64,000 nucleotides of DNA from Streptomyces silvae (GTDB lineage Bacteria > Actinomycetota > Actinomycetes > Streptomycetales > Streptomycetaceae): positions 1 to 64,000 of the forward strand of contig NZ_JAERUC010000145.1 of assembly GCF_016745505.1 (NCBI RefSeq), in the 5' to 3' direction. This document shows positions 1-9,836 of this stretch, in pieces. Numbering within the stretch: the first letter of the stretch is position 1; every line of letters starts with the position of its first letter. The notes beneath the pieces were generated by a model. It was given only the letters and a program-made list of their open reading frames with translations, ran no database searches and had not been told where the DNA came from. A program made the translations under genes and the position numbers.

Positions 1-1592
1 AAGCCCATCACGTACTCGATGTGCTGCCAGGCGCCGATCATCGTGGAACGGTTGCCGACCTTCGCGTTGCCCGCGACGGCGCCGATCCCCGGGTCGGCGA
101 ACGGCTGGACGAGCTGGTGCACCGCGTCGGGCTCGAAGACGGTGTCGCCGTCCATCATCACGACGATGTCGTGACGCGCCTGCCGCACCCCGTTGTTGAG
201 CGCCGCCGGCTTGCCCGCGTTCTCCTGCCGGATCACCCGGACGTTGGGCAGGCCGAGCGATTCGGCGATCTCCGCGGTGCCGTCCGTCGAACCGTCGTCG
301 ACGACCACGATCTCGAGCGGATGCGTGCTCGCGGCCAGGGAGTTGAGGGTGGCGGCGATGCACTCCTTCTCGTTGTAGGCGGGAACGATCACACTCACCG
401 GTCCGGTCACCTCAGGGCCCCAGGTGAATCTGCGCCGGTTCCGCTGCCGGTGGTGGCGCCGGGCCAGTACGAGCATCAGGCCGAAGCGGCCCAGGACCGC
501 CACCCCGACGACCCCCAGCATCGTGGCGAGGCCCGGCACGGTCCACTCCGCGACCCTCACCGCGGCGAGCAGGGCGCGGCCCTCCCACAGGCTCGCGGTG
601 TCCGCCGTGCGGTGGGCGGCCTGCGCCGGGTTGCTCCCCGTACCGCCGGCCTGCGCGGGGCCGGGCGGCACGGCACCGTCCACCGCGGCTTCGTCCTCCG
701 AGGCCCCGTTCTTCGAGGCGGCGGCCGCGTCCTGCTGTTGCGCACCGCTGACGGTGGTGAAGGTGTAGCCCTTCGCCTTCATCTTCTTGATGTACTTCGG
801 CAGCGCGGCCAGCGTCTCGGAGCGGTCGCCGCCCGCGTCGTGGAACAGCACCGAGGCCCCCTCGCCGTCCTCGGGGGTCGCCCACTTGATGATCTTGGAG
901 ACGCCCGGCTGCTGCCAGTCCTCACTGTCGGTGTCGATGAACACGCTGGTGTAGCCCATGGCGCCGAGACGTTCGTAGACGGGCCAGCTGTAGTCGTCGA
1001 TCGCGTCGGTCTTCGAGGAGTACGGGGCGCGGAACAGCGTCGTCGTGATGCCGGCGGCGCCCGCCAGGGCGAGCTGCGTCTGGGCGATCTCCCGCTTGAC
1101 GCGCGCCTCGCTCTGATAGGAGAGGTCGACATGGGTGAAGGTGTGGACCCCCACCTCGTTCCCCTCGTCGACCATCCTGCGGACGACGTCCGGATAGCGC
1201 GAGACCATCGAGCCGACGAGGAAGAAGGTGCCCGGGACGTCGTGCTCGTCCAGGATGTCCATCACCTTCCCGCTCCACTCGGGATCGGGGCCGTCGTCGA
1301 AGGTCAGCACGATGGTCTTGTCCGGCACGGACTGGGTACGGGCGGTGCCGCCGGGGAAGCTCAGGATCGGCCCGCCCTCCAGCACGTCGTCCGGCACCGA
1401 GTCCGCGGACGCGCCGGTACGGACCCGCTGGTCGTCACCGACCTCCGCGCGCAGATAGCCGTCGAGCAGCAGCATGCAGACGAGCCCCAGCAACAGCAGC
1501 AGGGCCATGATCACGCGGGGCCGGGGGACGGCCTGGCGCCCGACCCGGCCGATCCTGCCGGGCGTGGCGTGCCGGCGGCGGGACGAGGCCAT
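1..1592 (-). CDS. matB: Bifunctional polysaccharide deacetylase / family 2 glycosyltransferase, MatB-like (3' end cut by window)
   Basis: About 530 residues are visible; the C-terminus lies beyond the left edge. After an N-terminal membrane anchor comes a NodB-type deacetylase domain with TFDDGPD (Asp99-Asp100) and metal-binding HTFTH (His150, His154). A second hydrophobic segment (about 345-365) is followed by a GT2 domain with VPAYNE (403-408) and the sugar-nucleotide-binding DGD (481-483). This order matches Streptomyces MatB, which makes a poly-N-acetylglucosamine-like surface polymer involved in pellet formation. The ATG overlaps the stop of the upstream gene as TGATG, so translation is probably coupled. 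The name is inferred from architecture and gene order. Confidence 0.85.
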   Translation of the reverse strand, partial: MASSRRRHATPGRIGRVGRQAVPRPRVIMALLLLLGLVCMLLLDGYLRAEVGDDQRVRTGASADSVPDDVLEGGPILSFPGGTARTQSVPDKTIVLTFDDGPDPEWSGKVMDILDEHDVPGTFFLVGSMVSRYPDVVRRMVDEGNEVGVHTFTHVDLSYQSEARVKREIAQTQLALAGAAGITTTLFRAPYSSKTDAIDDYSWPVYERLGAMGYTSVFIDTDSEDWQQPGVSKIIKWATPEDGEGASVLFHDAGGDRSETLAALPKYIKKMKAKGYTFTTVSGAQQQDAAAASKNGASEDEAAVDGAVPPGPAQAGGTGSNPAQAAHRTADTASLWEGRALLAAVRVAEWTVPGLATMLGVVGVAVLGRFGLMLVLARRHHRQRNRRRFTWGPEVTGPVSVIVPAYNEKECIAATLNSLAASTHPLEIVVVDDGSTDGTAEIAESLGLPNVRVIRQENAGKPAALNNGVRQARHDIVVMMDGDTVFEPDAVHQLVQPFADPGIGAVAGNAKVGNRSTMIGAWQHIEYVMG

Positions 1593-2053
1593 CAGTTCGC
1601 CCCGCCCGACGCCGATGCGGAAGCCGGGGCCGACGCGGACGCCGAGGCCTGGCCGGACGGCGTCGCCCCGCCGGACGCCGGCGGTACGGGGGCGCCGCTC
1701 GGGGGCGCGGAACCGCTCGGCGGCACGCCGTACCCGGGGCGCATCCCGCCGCCCGGGCCGGCCTCGGCGGCCGGGCCGCCGTCGAACGGCAGCAGCTGGG
1801 AGGGGGTCAGGGAGATGCCGCCCATGAAGGCGAGCCCCAGCACGCCGGCGTAACCGACGCAGACGGCGCCCAGCAGCATCCCGGCGCGGCGCAGCAGCCT
1901 GGCCCGGCGCCCGGAGCTGTCCACGAAGACAGGCCCCTCCTCCTGCGGCCGGCCGGCCGGGCGGCGGCGCTCGGCCGAGCGGGCCGGGCCGGCGTGTGCC
2001 CGGCGTCGGCCGCGCGGCGCCGGGTCTTTCTCGATGACGGGGTCGGATTGCAT
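1592..2053 (-). CDS. matA: Small membrane protein upstream of matB, MatA-like
   Basis: This 153-residue protein has a basic N-terminal half, one hydrophobic segment (about residues 55-80, starting near RLLRRAGMLLG) and a Pro/Gly/Ala/Ser-rich tail with repeated SAPASAS-type units. It has no catalytic motif. It is the first gene of a two-gene unit and its stop overlaps the start of the deacetylase/glycosyltransferase gene (TGATG). Position and topology fit MatA, the membrane partner of MatB. The start was taken at MQSDPVIEK; a much longer reading of the same frame runs antisense through the GH18 gene and is rejected. The family assignment rests mostly on context. Confidence 0.65.
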   Translation of the reverse strand: MQSDPVIEKDPAPRGRRRAHAGPARSAERRRPAGRPQEEGPVFVDSSGRRARLLRRAGMLLGAVCVGYAGVLGLAFMGGISLTPSQLLPFDGGPAAEAGPGGGMRPGYGVPPSGSAPPSGAPVPPASGGATPSGQASASASAPASASASGGAN

Positions 2054-2347
2054 GTGCGCATGGTGGCGAAGCTTGATGTGCGAAGTCTGGAGCTTTCCTG
2101 GCCGCACGCTGTGAAAGGGGCCCGAACCTGTCGGGCCGCTGAGAGTGCGCGGGGTTCCCCGGGCCCGCTCCGTACGCCTCGCACCGTCCGGAGCAGGGGA
2201 GTTGGCCACGGCCCACGGTGCCCGTCCCTCCCTCCCCATGAGTTTCCTGTGGCTTCGCGCAGGCTCCCGGTGTGAGAGGTTCATGGTGTCCCGGCAGCAC
2301 CGGCTGCCGTTGCGGACCCTTTTCCCGAGAGCAGGTGCACACACGAC
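2054..2347. other. Divergent intergenic region between matA and the GH18 gene
   Basis: These 294 bases separate two outward-facing genes and must carry both promoters. I see no convincing -35/-10 pair, no long inverted repeat and no RNA gene here. Confidence 0.5.
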
Positions 2348-3355
2348 ATGCAAAGGCGCACACGGGTTTCCTCGGCCGTCGCCGGGCTGATCGCACTCGG
2401 CCTCGCCTGCTCGGCCTGCTCGACGGGCGGAGTCGCGGACCAGGCGAACGGGTCCGCGCCGCCTCCGCGGGAGGCCGCGCGGACCGCGTACACGCCGTAC
2501 GTGAGCTCCACGACGGCCGCCGACACCGACAGCGCGGGGTCCCCCGACACGTACAACCTGGCCTTCGTCACCACCTCCGGCACGTCGGACTGCACCCCCC
2601 TGTGGGGCGGCACCACCGCGGTCGGCAGCGGCTCGGTCGCGGCCCGCGCCGACGCGCTCACGAAGACCGGGGCGGACCTCCGGGTGTCCTTCGGCGGCGC
2701 TGCGGGCACCGAGGCGGCACTGGCCTGCGACAGCGCCGAGGAACTGGCCGACGTCTATGCCCAGGCACTCGACGCGGTGGGCGCCACGAAGGCCGACTTC
2801 GACATCGAGGGCGACGCGCTCACCGACACCGCCTCCGTCACCCGGCGCAACGAGGCGCTCGCCCTGCTCCAGAAGAAGCGCGACCTCGACGTCACCTACA
2901 CGCTGCCCGCCATGCCCGAAGGGCTGGAGGACACCGGGCTCGCCGTCCTCCAGGACGCCGTCGACCAGGGCGTCGACCTCTCGGCGGTCAACATCATGGC
3001 GATGAACTACAGCACCTCCCACGACGGCGACATGGGCGACTACGCGGAGCAGGCGGCTACCGCGGCCCACGGCCAGCTCGTGGACCTGCTCGGGCTGTCG
3101 CAGGACGAGGCGTGGAAAGCCCTGCACATCACCGTGATGGTCGGGGTCAACGACGTCGAGGGCGAGACCTTCACCCTCGACGACGCCGCGTCCCTGCGGT
3201 CCTTCGCCACCCGCCAGGGGGTCGGGGCGCTCTCCCTCTGGGCCGCCTTCCGCGACCAGGAGTGCGCCGCCGGCGAGGACGCGACCACGGCCTCGGACAC
3301 CTGCAGCGGAGTCGACCAAGAGGCGGGCGCCTTCGCCGAGGCACTGAGCGGCTGA
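2348..3355 (+). CDS. Secreted GH18-family (chitinase-like) lipoprotein
   Basis: The 335-residue protein begins with an export signal ending in a cysteine-rich stretch (GLACSACS), so it is probably lipid-anchored. The GH18 signature appears as ADFDIEG with Asp150, Asp152 and the proposed acid Glu154. Later MAMNYS matches the family's substrate-binding strand. GH18 enzymes cut beta-1,4-linked N-acetylglucosamine polymers. The gene is divergent to matAB, which would make a GlcNAc-type polymer, so it might trim cell-surface polymer as well as chitin; that link is inference. The ribosome-binding site is weak (GCAGGTG). The tail lacks any carbohydrate-binding module I recognise. Confidence 0.8.
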   Translation: MQRRTRVSSAVAGLIALGLACSACSTGGVADQANGSAPPPREAARTAYTPYVSSTTAADTDSAGSPDTYNLAFVTTSGTSDCTPLWGGTTAVGSGSVAARADALTKTGADLRVSFGGAAGTEAALACDSAEELADVYAQALDAVGATKADFDIEGDALTDTASVTRRNEALALLQKKRDLDVTYTLPAMPEGLEDTGLAVLQDAVDQGVDLSAVNIMAMNYSTSHDGDMGDYAEQAATAAHGQLVDLLGLSQDEAWKALHITVMVGVNDVEGETFTLDDAASLRSFATRQGVGALSLWAAFRDQECAAGEDATTASDTCSGVDQEAGAFAEALSG

Positions 3356-3439
3356 GCGCCACGCGCCGAGCACCCAGAGCTGAGTACCCAGTGCCGAGCG
3401 CCGCAAGCGCCGAGCGACCACAGCATCCAGGGGCCCAAC

Positions 3440-4327
3440 TCAGCGCAGCGGTGCCTCGCGCACCAGCGTCATCAGCGCCTTCGCCCCCGGGCTCATGGCC
3501 TGGGCCGGCGGGAGCACCACGACGCTCTCGTAGACATGCGCCCCGTCCAGCTCCACCGCCACCAGGCCTCGTGCCTCCGGCTTACGCGCGAAGTGCTGCG
3601 GCACCACCGCGATCCCGAGGCCCTCGTGCACCAGCTCCAGCAGGCTGTGCACATCGCTGACCTCCAGCGCCACCGTGCGACGGGCCCCCGCCGAGGCGAA
3701 CGCCCCGTCCGCCGCGCGCCTGGGCCCCCAGTCCGGGTGGAAGTCGATGAACGACTCGCCGCGCAGCTCCCCCCACGCCACCCGCGCGCCCTCCCGCGCC
3801 AGCCGGTGGCCGGGCGCGCACAGGAGGACCATGGGCTCCCGCGCGAGCGGCACCAGCTCGCCCCGCCACTCGGGCGGGTGCACCGTGGCGGCGAACGCGA
3901 GGTCCAGCCGGCCGCCGGCCACGCCCTCCAGCAGGCTGGACGTCCCCTCCTGCCGGAGCCTGATCTCCATGTGCGGATGCTCCCGGTGGAAGGCCGCGAG
4001 CAGCCGCGCCGTACTGACCCCGGCCACACACTGCTCCACCCCCAGCGTCAGCGTCCCCCGCAGCAGCCCCCGTACGGCGTCGACGGCGTCCCGTGCGGCC
4101 CTGGCCCCCGCCAGCGTGCGCTCCGCCTCCACCAGCAGGGCGGCCCCCGCCTCGGTGAGCCGCACCGTGCGCGTCGTACGGCTGAACAGCGGCGTCCTCA
4201 GCTCGTGCTCCAGCGCCCGCACGGACGCGGACAGCCCGGACTGGGACACGGCCAGCCGCTCGGCCGCACGGGTGAAGTGCTGCTCCTCGGCGACCGCGAC
4301 GAAGTGCTCCAGCTGACGCAGTTCCAT
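3440..4327 (-). CDS. LysR-family transcriptional regulator
   Basis: This 295-residue protein starts MELRQLEHFVAVAEEQHFTR, the classic LysR N-terminal winged helix-turn-helix (residues 1-60), followed by a periplasmic-binding-like effector domain. An upstream in-frame ATG would add 42 residues of low-complexity sequence, so the start at 4327 was preferred. The gene is divergent to the aldo-keto reductase gene at 4452 with only 124 bases between, the usual arrangement for a LysR regulator controlling its neighbour. The effector cannot be read from sequence. Confidence 0.9.
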   Translation of the reverse strand: MELRQLEHFVAVAEEQHFTRAAERLAVSQSGLSASVRALEHELRTPLFSRTTRTVRLTEAGAALLVEAERTLAGARAARDAVDAVRGLLRGTLTLGVEQCVAGVSTARLLAAFHREHPHMEIRLRQEGTSSLLEGVAGGRLDLAFAATVHPPEWRGELVPLAREPMVLLCAPGHRLAREGARVAWGELRGESFIDFHPDWGPRRAADGAFASAGARRTVALEVSDVHSLLELVHEGLGIAVVPQHFARKPEARGLVAVELDGAHVYESVVVLPPAQAMSPGAKALMTLVREAPLR

Positions 4328-4451
4328 GATTGAGCAATCTAACCGATGAATCCCAGCGGAATCTCCTGTTGGACCGCTGGATCGATCTCCGCCAGTCTTG
4401 AGGACGCGCACCAGACCTGGCGCGCTACGCCGTGCCCCGTGGAGTGCCCGC

Positions 4452-5453
<1,002 letters not shown>

Positions 5454-5460
5454 CCCCCGG

Positions 5461-5495
5461 GCCGTCCGCCGCCCGGCAGCCACGCGGCGGACGGC
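5461..5495 (+). terminator. Hairpin terminator after the aldo-keto reductase gene
   Basis: A perfect 12-bp stem (GCCGTCCGCCGC with its complement) around an 11-base loop begins 7 bases after the stop codon. No U-run follows, as is usual in streptomycetes. Confidence 0.7.
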
Positions 5496-5630
5496 TTCAC
5501 CGGACTGGACCAGTGACAGATCACGAAGGCTCTGGCCCGGTGCTGTCCCGGCGCGTACCGTGATGCGGCACGAAGATCCTCTTCCCGGTGACGGGCGGGG
5601 GAGCGACCGACCAGCGACAGGACCGCGCAC

Positions 5631-6464
5631 GTGAAGATCCTCGTCAGTGCCGACATGGAGGGTGCCACCGGGGTGACCTGGCCGGCCGATGTGCTGCCCG
5701 GCACCCCGCAGTGGGAGCGGTGCCGGTCGTTCTTCACCTCCGACGTGAACGCCGCCGCCCTCGGCTTCTTCGACGGCGGCGCCGACGAGGTCCTCGTCAA
5801 CGAGGCCCACTGGACCATGCGCAATCTGCTCCTGGAGCGGCTCGACGAGCGCGTCCAGATGCTCACCGGCAAGCACAAGTCCCTCTCCATGGTCGAGGGC
5901 ATCCAGCACGGCGACGTCGACGCCGTCGCGTTCGTCGGGTACCACACGGGAGCCGGCACGGAGGGCGTGCTCGCCCACACCTACCTCGCCAACTCCATCA
6001 CCGGGGTCTGGCTCAACGGCGTCCGCGCCAGCGAGGGCCTGCTCAACGCCCATGTCGCGGCGGAGTACGGCGTCCCCGTCATCCTGGTCACCGGCGACGA
6101 CCTGACCTGTGAGGACGCGAAGGGCTACGCCCCCCGGGCGCGTACGGTGGCGGTGAAGGACCACGTCTCGCGGTACGCCGCCGTGTGCCGGACGCCGGCC
6201 CGTACCGCCGCCGACATCAGGGCGGCAGCGGCCGGGGCCACCGGGCTGGCCGGGCGCCTGGCACCCGTGACGAGCGGCTCGTACACGGTGGAGCTGGAGT
6301 TCGACGCCGAACATCTGGGGGCCGCCGCGACCGTGGTCCCCGGCGTGGCGCCCAGCGGCGAGCGGCGCGTCGTCTATACCAGCGGGACGATGTACGAAGG
6401 TATTCGCACATTCAAGGCGGTGACGACGATCGTGTCGGCCGCTGTGGAGGAGCAGTATGGCTGA
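5631..6464 (+). CDS. M55-family D-aminopeptidase (DppA-like)
   Basis: The 277-residue protein starts with a GTG behind AGGA. The opening KILVSADMEGATGVT carries the M55 zinc ligands Asp8 and Glu10, and further His/Glu-rich motifs follow (VNEAHWTMRN, FVGYHTGAG). DppA-type enzymes release D-amino acids from the N-terminus of peptides and form toroidal cytoplasmic oligomers. It is the first gene of a tight operon with M20, S9 and S66 peptidase genes; the next gene overlaps it by 8 bases. No transporter or racemase is present, so the source of the peptides is unclear. Confidence 0.88.
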   Translation: MKILVSADMEGATGVTWPADVLPGTPQWERCRSFFTSDVNAAALGFFDGGADEVLVNEAHWTMRNLLLERLDERVQMLTGKHKSLSMVEGIQHGDVDAVAFVGYHTGAGTEGVLAHTYLANSITGVWLNGVRASEGLLNAHVAAEYGVPVILVTGDDLTCEDAKGYAPRARTVAVKDHVSRYAAVCRTPARTAADIRAAAAGATGLAGRLAPVTSGSYTVELEFDAEHLGAAATVVPGVAPSGERRVVYTSGTMYEGIRTFKAVTTIVSAAVEEQYG

Positions 6465-7800
6465 GGCGAGCAACCCCACCGGACCGGTCGACGAGCGCGC
6501 GCTCGACGAGTCGGTGACGTTCACCTCCGAGCTGATCCGCATCGACACCACCAACCGCGGCGACGGCACCTGCCGGGAGCGCCCGGCCGCCGAGTACGTC
6601 GCCGAGCGGCTGGCGGACGCCGGACTCGAACCGGCCCTCCTGGAGCGCACACCGGGGCGGACCAACGTCGTCGCCCGGATCGCGGGCACCGACCCGTCGG
6701 CCGACGCCCTCCTCGTCCACGGTCATCTGGACGTGGTGCCCGCGGTGGCGGAGGACTGGACCGTCCACCCCTTCTCCGGCGAGGTGCGCGACGGCGTGGT
6801 CTGGGGGCGCGGGGCCATCGACATGAAGAACATGGACGCGATGGTCCTCGCCGTCGTCCGGGCCTGGGCGCGCGCCGGTGTGCGACCGCGCCGTGACATC
6901 GTCATCGCCTACACCGCCGACGAGGAGGCCAGCGCGCACGACGGCGCCGGTTTCCTCGCCGACCGGCACCCCGAGCTCTTCGAGGGCTGCACGGAGGGCA
7001 TCAGCGAGTCCGGGGCGTTCACCTTCCACGCCGGACCCGGCATGTCGCTCTACCCCATCGCGGCGGGGGAGCGCGGGACGGGCTGGCTGAAGCTGACCGC
7101 CGAGGGCAAGGCCGGCCACGGCTCCAAGGTCAACCGGGCCAACGCCGTCAGCAGGCTCGCCGCCGCCGTCGCCCGGATCGGCGCGCACGAGTGGCCGGTA
7201 CGGCTGACCCCGACGGTCCGGGCCGCGCTCGTCGAGATCGCCGCGCTCCATCACATCCGCGTCGACCCCGACGCCCCCGGATTCGACGTGGACGAGCTCC
7301 TCGGGAAGCTGGGCCCGGCCGCCGCGCTGATCGAGCCGACCGTGCGCAACAGCACCAACCCGACGATGCTGGACGCCGGTTACAAGGTCAACGTGATCCC
7401 GGGCCACGCCACCGCGCAGATCGACGGACGCATGGTGCCCGGCGGCGAGGACGAGTTCCACGCGACCCTGGACCGGCTGACCGGCCCCGGTGTCGACTGG
7501 GAGTTCCACCACCGCGAGATCGCCCTCGAAGCCCCCGTCGACTCACCGACGTACGCGAAGATGCGCGCGGCCATCGAGCTGTTCGACGCGGACGCCCATG
7601 TCGTCCCGTACTGCATGTCGGGCGGCACGGACGCCAAGCAGTTCTCGCGCCTGGGCATCACCGGGTACGGCTACTCGCCGCTGAAGCTGCCCGTCGGCTT
7701 CGACTACCAGGCGCTGTTCCACGGCGTCGACGAGCGGGTGCCGGTCGACGCCCTGCACTTCGGCGTCCGGGTCCTGGACCACTTCCTGCGCAGCGCCTGA
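6457..7800 (+). CDS. M20/M25/M40-family metallopeptidase
   Basis: The 447-residue protein carries the two M20 signatures. LLVHGHLDVVP holds zinc ligand His88 and Asp92, and YTADEEAS holds the catalytic pair Glu156/Glu157. The dimerisation (lid) domain lies between roughly residues 200 and 330, and SGGTDAKQFSRLG near the C-terminus supplies further ligands. Such enzymes hydrolyse dipeptides or N-acyl amino acids. The ATG follows GGAGGAG and overlaps the M55 gene by 8 bases, so the two are co-translated. The partners suggest it splits peptides after D-residue removal; substrate choice is inference. Confidence 0.9.
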   Translation: MAEASNPTGPVDERALDESVTFTSELIRIDTTNRGDGTCRERPAAEYVAERLADAGLEPALLERTPGRTNVVARIAGTDPSADALLVHGHLDVVPAVAEDWTVHPFSGEVRDGVVWGRGAIDMKNMDAMVLAVVRAWARAGVRPRRDIVIAYTADEEASAHDGAGFLADRHPELFEGCTEGISESGAFTFHAGPGMSLYPIAAGERGTGWLKLTAEGKAGHGSKVNRANAVSRLAAAVARIGAHEWPVRLTPTVRAALVEIAALHHIRVDPDAPGFDVDELLGKLGPAAALIEPTVRNSTNPTMLDAGYKVNVIPGHATAQIDGRMVPGGEDEFHATLDRLTGPGVDWEFHHREIALEAPVDSPTYAKMRAAIELFDADAHVVPYCMSGGTDAKQFSRLGITGYGYSPLKLPVGFDYQALFHGVDERVPVDALHFGVRVLDHFLRSA

Positions 7801-7835
7801 CACACGACCGCCCGACCGAAGAGGGGGAACCGACC

Positions 7836-9836
7836 ATGGCGTCCACAGCGGCGTACGGCACATGGCCGTCACCGATCGACGCGGCACTGACCGCCTCGCA
7901 CGACGGCCGGCCGGAGTTCGTCGGCACCGTCGGCGACGAGGTGTGGTGGACGGAGCCACGCCCGGCGGAGGGGGGCCGACGCGCCCTCGTACGCCGGCGG
8001 GCCGACGGCACCACCCGGTCGGTGCTCCCCGAGCCGTGGAACCCCCGCAGCCGTGTCATCGAGTACGGCGGGGTGCCGTGGGCCGGGGCGCCGCGCGAGG
8101 AGGGCGGACCGCTGGTCGTCTTCGTCCACTTCCCCGACCAGCGGCTGTACGCCTACGCGCCGGACGGTCCCGACGAGCCGTGGCCGCTCACCCCCGTGTC
8201 GGACCTCGGCGGCGGGCTGCGGTGGGTGGACCCTCAGCTGCACCTGGCGCGGGGTGAGGTCTGGTGCGTGCTGGAGGAGTTCACGGGGGAGTCGCCCACC
8301 GATGTGCGGCGGGTGATCGCCGCCGTGCCGCTGGACGGATCGGCGGCGGACGACCGGGGCGCCGTGCGCGAACTCACCGACGACCGGAACCGGTTCGTCA
8401 CCGGGCCCCGGCTCTCGCACGACGGCCGCAGGGTGGCCTGGATCGCCTGGGACCATCCGCGGATGCCGTGGGACGGCACCGTCGTGAAGATGGCCGAGGT
8501 GACCGAGGAGGGCGACTTCACCGGGGTAAGGCCCCTGGTCGGTGACGTCGACGAGTCGGTCGTCCAGGTGGAGTGGGACCGCGACGGCTCGCTGGTCTTC
8601 GTCTCGGACGTCGGAGGGTGGTGGGAGCTCCAGCGGCTCAGGCCCGACGCCGTGGCCGGCGCGGTCGTGCCCAGCAGCCGGCTCTGCGGCGGCCGGAGCG
8701 AGGAGTTCGGCGGACCGCTGTGGAAGATCGGCCTGCGCTGGTTCCAGCTCCTGGACAACGGGCTGATCGCCGTCATCCACGGCCGGGGCACCACCGCGCT
8801 CGGTGTGCTCGACCCCGAGACCGGTGAACTCGTCGACGCCGTGGGCCCCTGGACCGCGTGGGCGGAGACCCTCGCCGTGCAGGACACCCGGGTCATCGGT
8901 GTCGCCGCGAGCCCCCACACGTCGTACGAGGTGGTGGAGCTGGACACCGCCACGGGGCACACCCGGACGATCGGCGTCCCGCACCAGGACGCGGTCGACC
9001 CCGCGTACCACCCCGAACCGCTGATCCGCACCTTCACCGGGCCGGCGGGCCGCGAGATCCACGCCCATGTGTACCCGCCGCGCCATCCCGAGCGCACCGG
9101 ACCGGACGGTGAGCTGCCGCCGTACGTCATCTGGGCGCACGGCGGCCCCACCGGCCGTTCCCCGCTCGTACTCGACCTGGAGATCGCCTACTTCACCTCC
9201 CGGGGCATCGGCGTCGCGGAGGTCGACTACGGCGGCTCGACCGGCTACGGCCGCGCCTACCGCGAACGGCTCCGCGAACAGTGGGGCGTCGTCGACGTGG
9301 AGGACTGCGCGGCCGTCGCGCTCGGGCTGGCCGAGGAGGGCACGGCCGACCGGGACCGGCTCGCGATCCGGGGCGGCAGCGCCGGCGGCTGGACCACCGC
9401 CGCCTCGCTCACCCTGACCGATGTGTACGCCTGCGGCGCGATCAGCTACCCGATCCTCGACCTGGAGGGCTGGGCGACCGGCGAGACCCACGACTTCGAG
9501 TCGCAGTACCTGGAATCGCTCGTGGGCCCGTACGCCGAGGTGCCCGAGCGCTACCGGGAGCGCTCGCCCGTCCACCACACGGACCGGCTCACCGCGCCGT
9601 TCGTGCTGCTCCAGGGGCTCGACGACCCGATCTGCCCGCCGGTCCAGTGCGAGCGCTTCCTCGCCGCGATCGAGGGGAGAGGGATCCCGCACGCCTACCT
9701 CGCCTTCGAGGGGGAGGGCCACGGCTTCCGGCGCGCCGACACCGTGCGGCGCGCACTGGAGGCCGAACTCTCCCTGTACGCCCAGACGTTCGGCATCGAC
9801 CGCCCCGACGTGCCCCGGCTGGAGCTGAAGCGGTGA
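7836..9836 (+). CDS. S9-family prolyl-oligopeptidase-type serine peptidase
   Basis: The 666-residue protein has an N-terminal beta-propeller-like half (about 1-400) and a C-terminal alpha/beta-hydrolase domain. The nucleophile lies in GGSAGGW (Ser515), the acid in GLDDP (Asp596/597) and the base in EGHGF (His629). This is the acylaminoacyl-peptidase/dipeptidyl-peptidase architecture of family S9, which admits only short peptides. There is no signal peptide, so it is cytoplasmic. The start at 7836 follows GAGGGGGAA; the same frame is open much further upstream but there overlaps the M20 gene. The stop overlaps the next start. Confidence 0.9.
   Translation: MASTAAYGTWPSPIDAALTASHDGRPEFVGTVGDEVWWTEPRPAEGGRRALVRRRADGTTRSVLPEPWNPRSRVIEYGGVPWAGAPREEGGPLVVFVHFPDQRLYAYAPDGPDEPWPLTPVSDLGGGLRWVDPQLHLARGEVWCVLEEFTGESPTDVRRVIAAVPLDGSAADDRGAVRELTDDRNRFVTGPRLSHDGRRVAWIAWDHPRMPWDGTVVKMAEVTEEGDFTGVRPLVGDVDESVVQVEWDRDGSLVFVSDVGGWWELQRLRPDAVAGAVVPSSRLCGGRSEEFGGPLWKIGLRWFQLLDNGLIAVIHGRGTTALGVLDPETGELVDAVGPWTAWAETLAVQDTRVIGVAASPHTSYEVVELDTATGHTRTIGVPHQDAVDPAYHPEPLIRTFTGPAGREIHAHVYPPRHPERTGPDGELPPYVIWAHGGPTGRSPLVLDLEIAYFTSRGIGVAEVDYGGSTGYGRAYRERLREQWGVVDVEDCAAVALGLAEEGTADRDRLAIRGGSAGGWTTAASLTLTDVYACGAISYPILDLEGWATGETHDFESQYLESLVGPYAEVPERYRERSPVHHTDRLTAPFVLLQGLDDPICPPVQCERFLAAIEGRGIPHAYLAFEGEGHGFRRADTVRRALEAELSLYAQTFGIDRPDVPRLELKR

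Noticed and set aside
3356-3439. Degenerate direct repeats of GCCGAGC/GCTGAGT after the GH18 stop
   Set aside because: Too short and irregular for a repeat element; perhaps only slippage in intergenic DNA.
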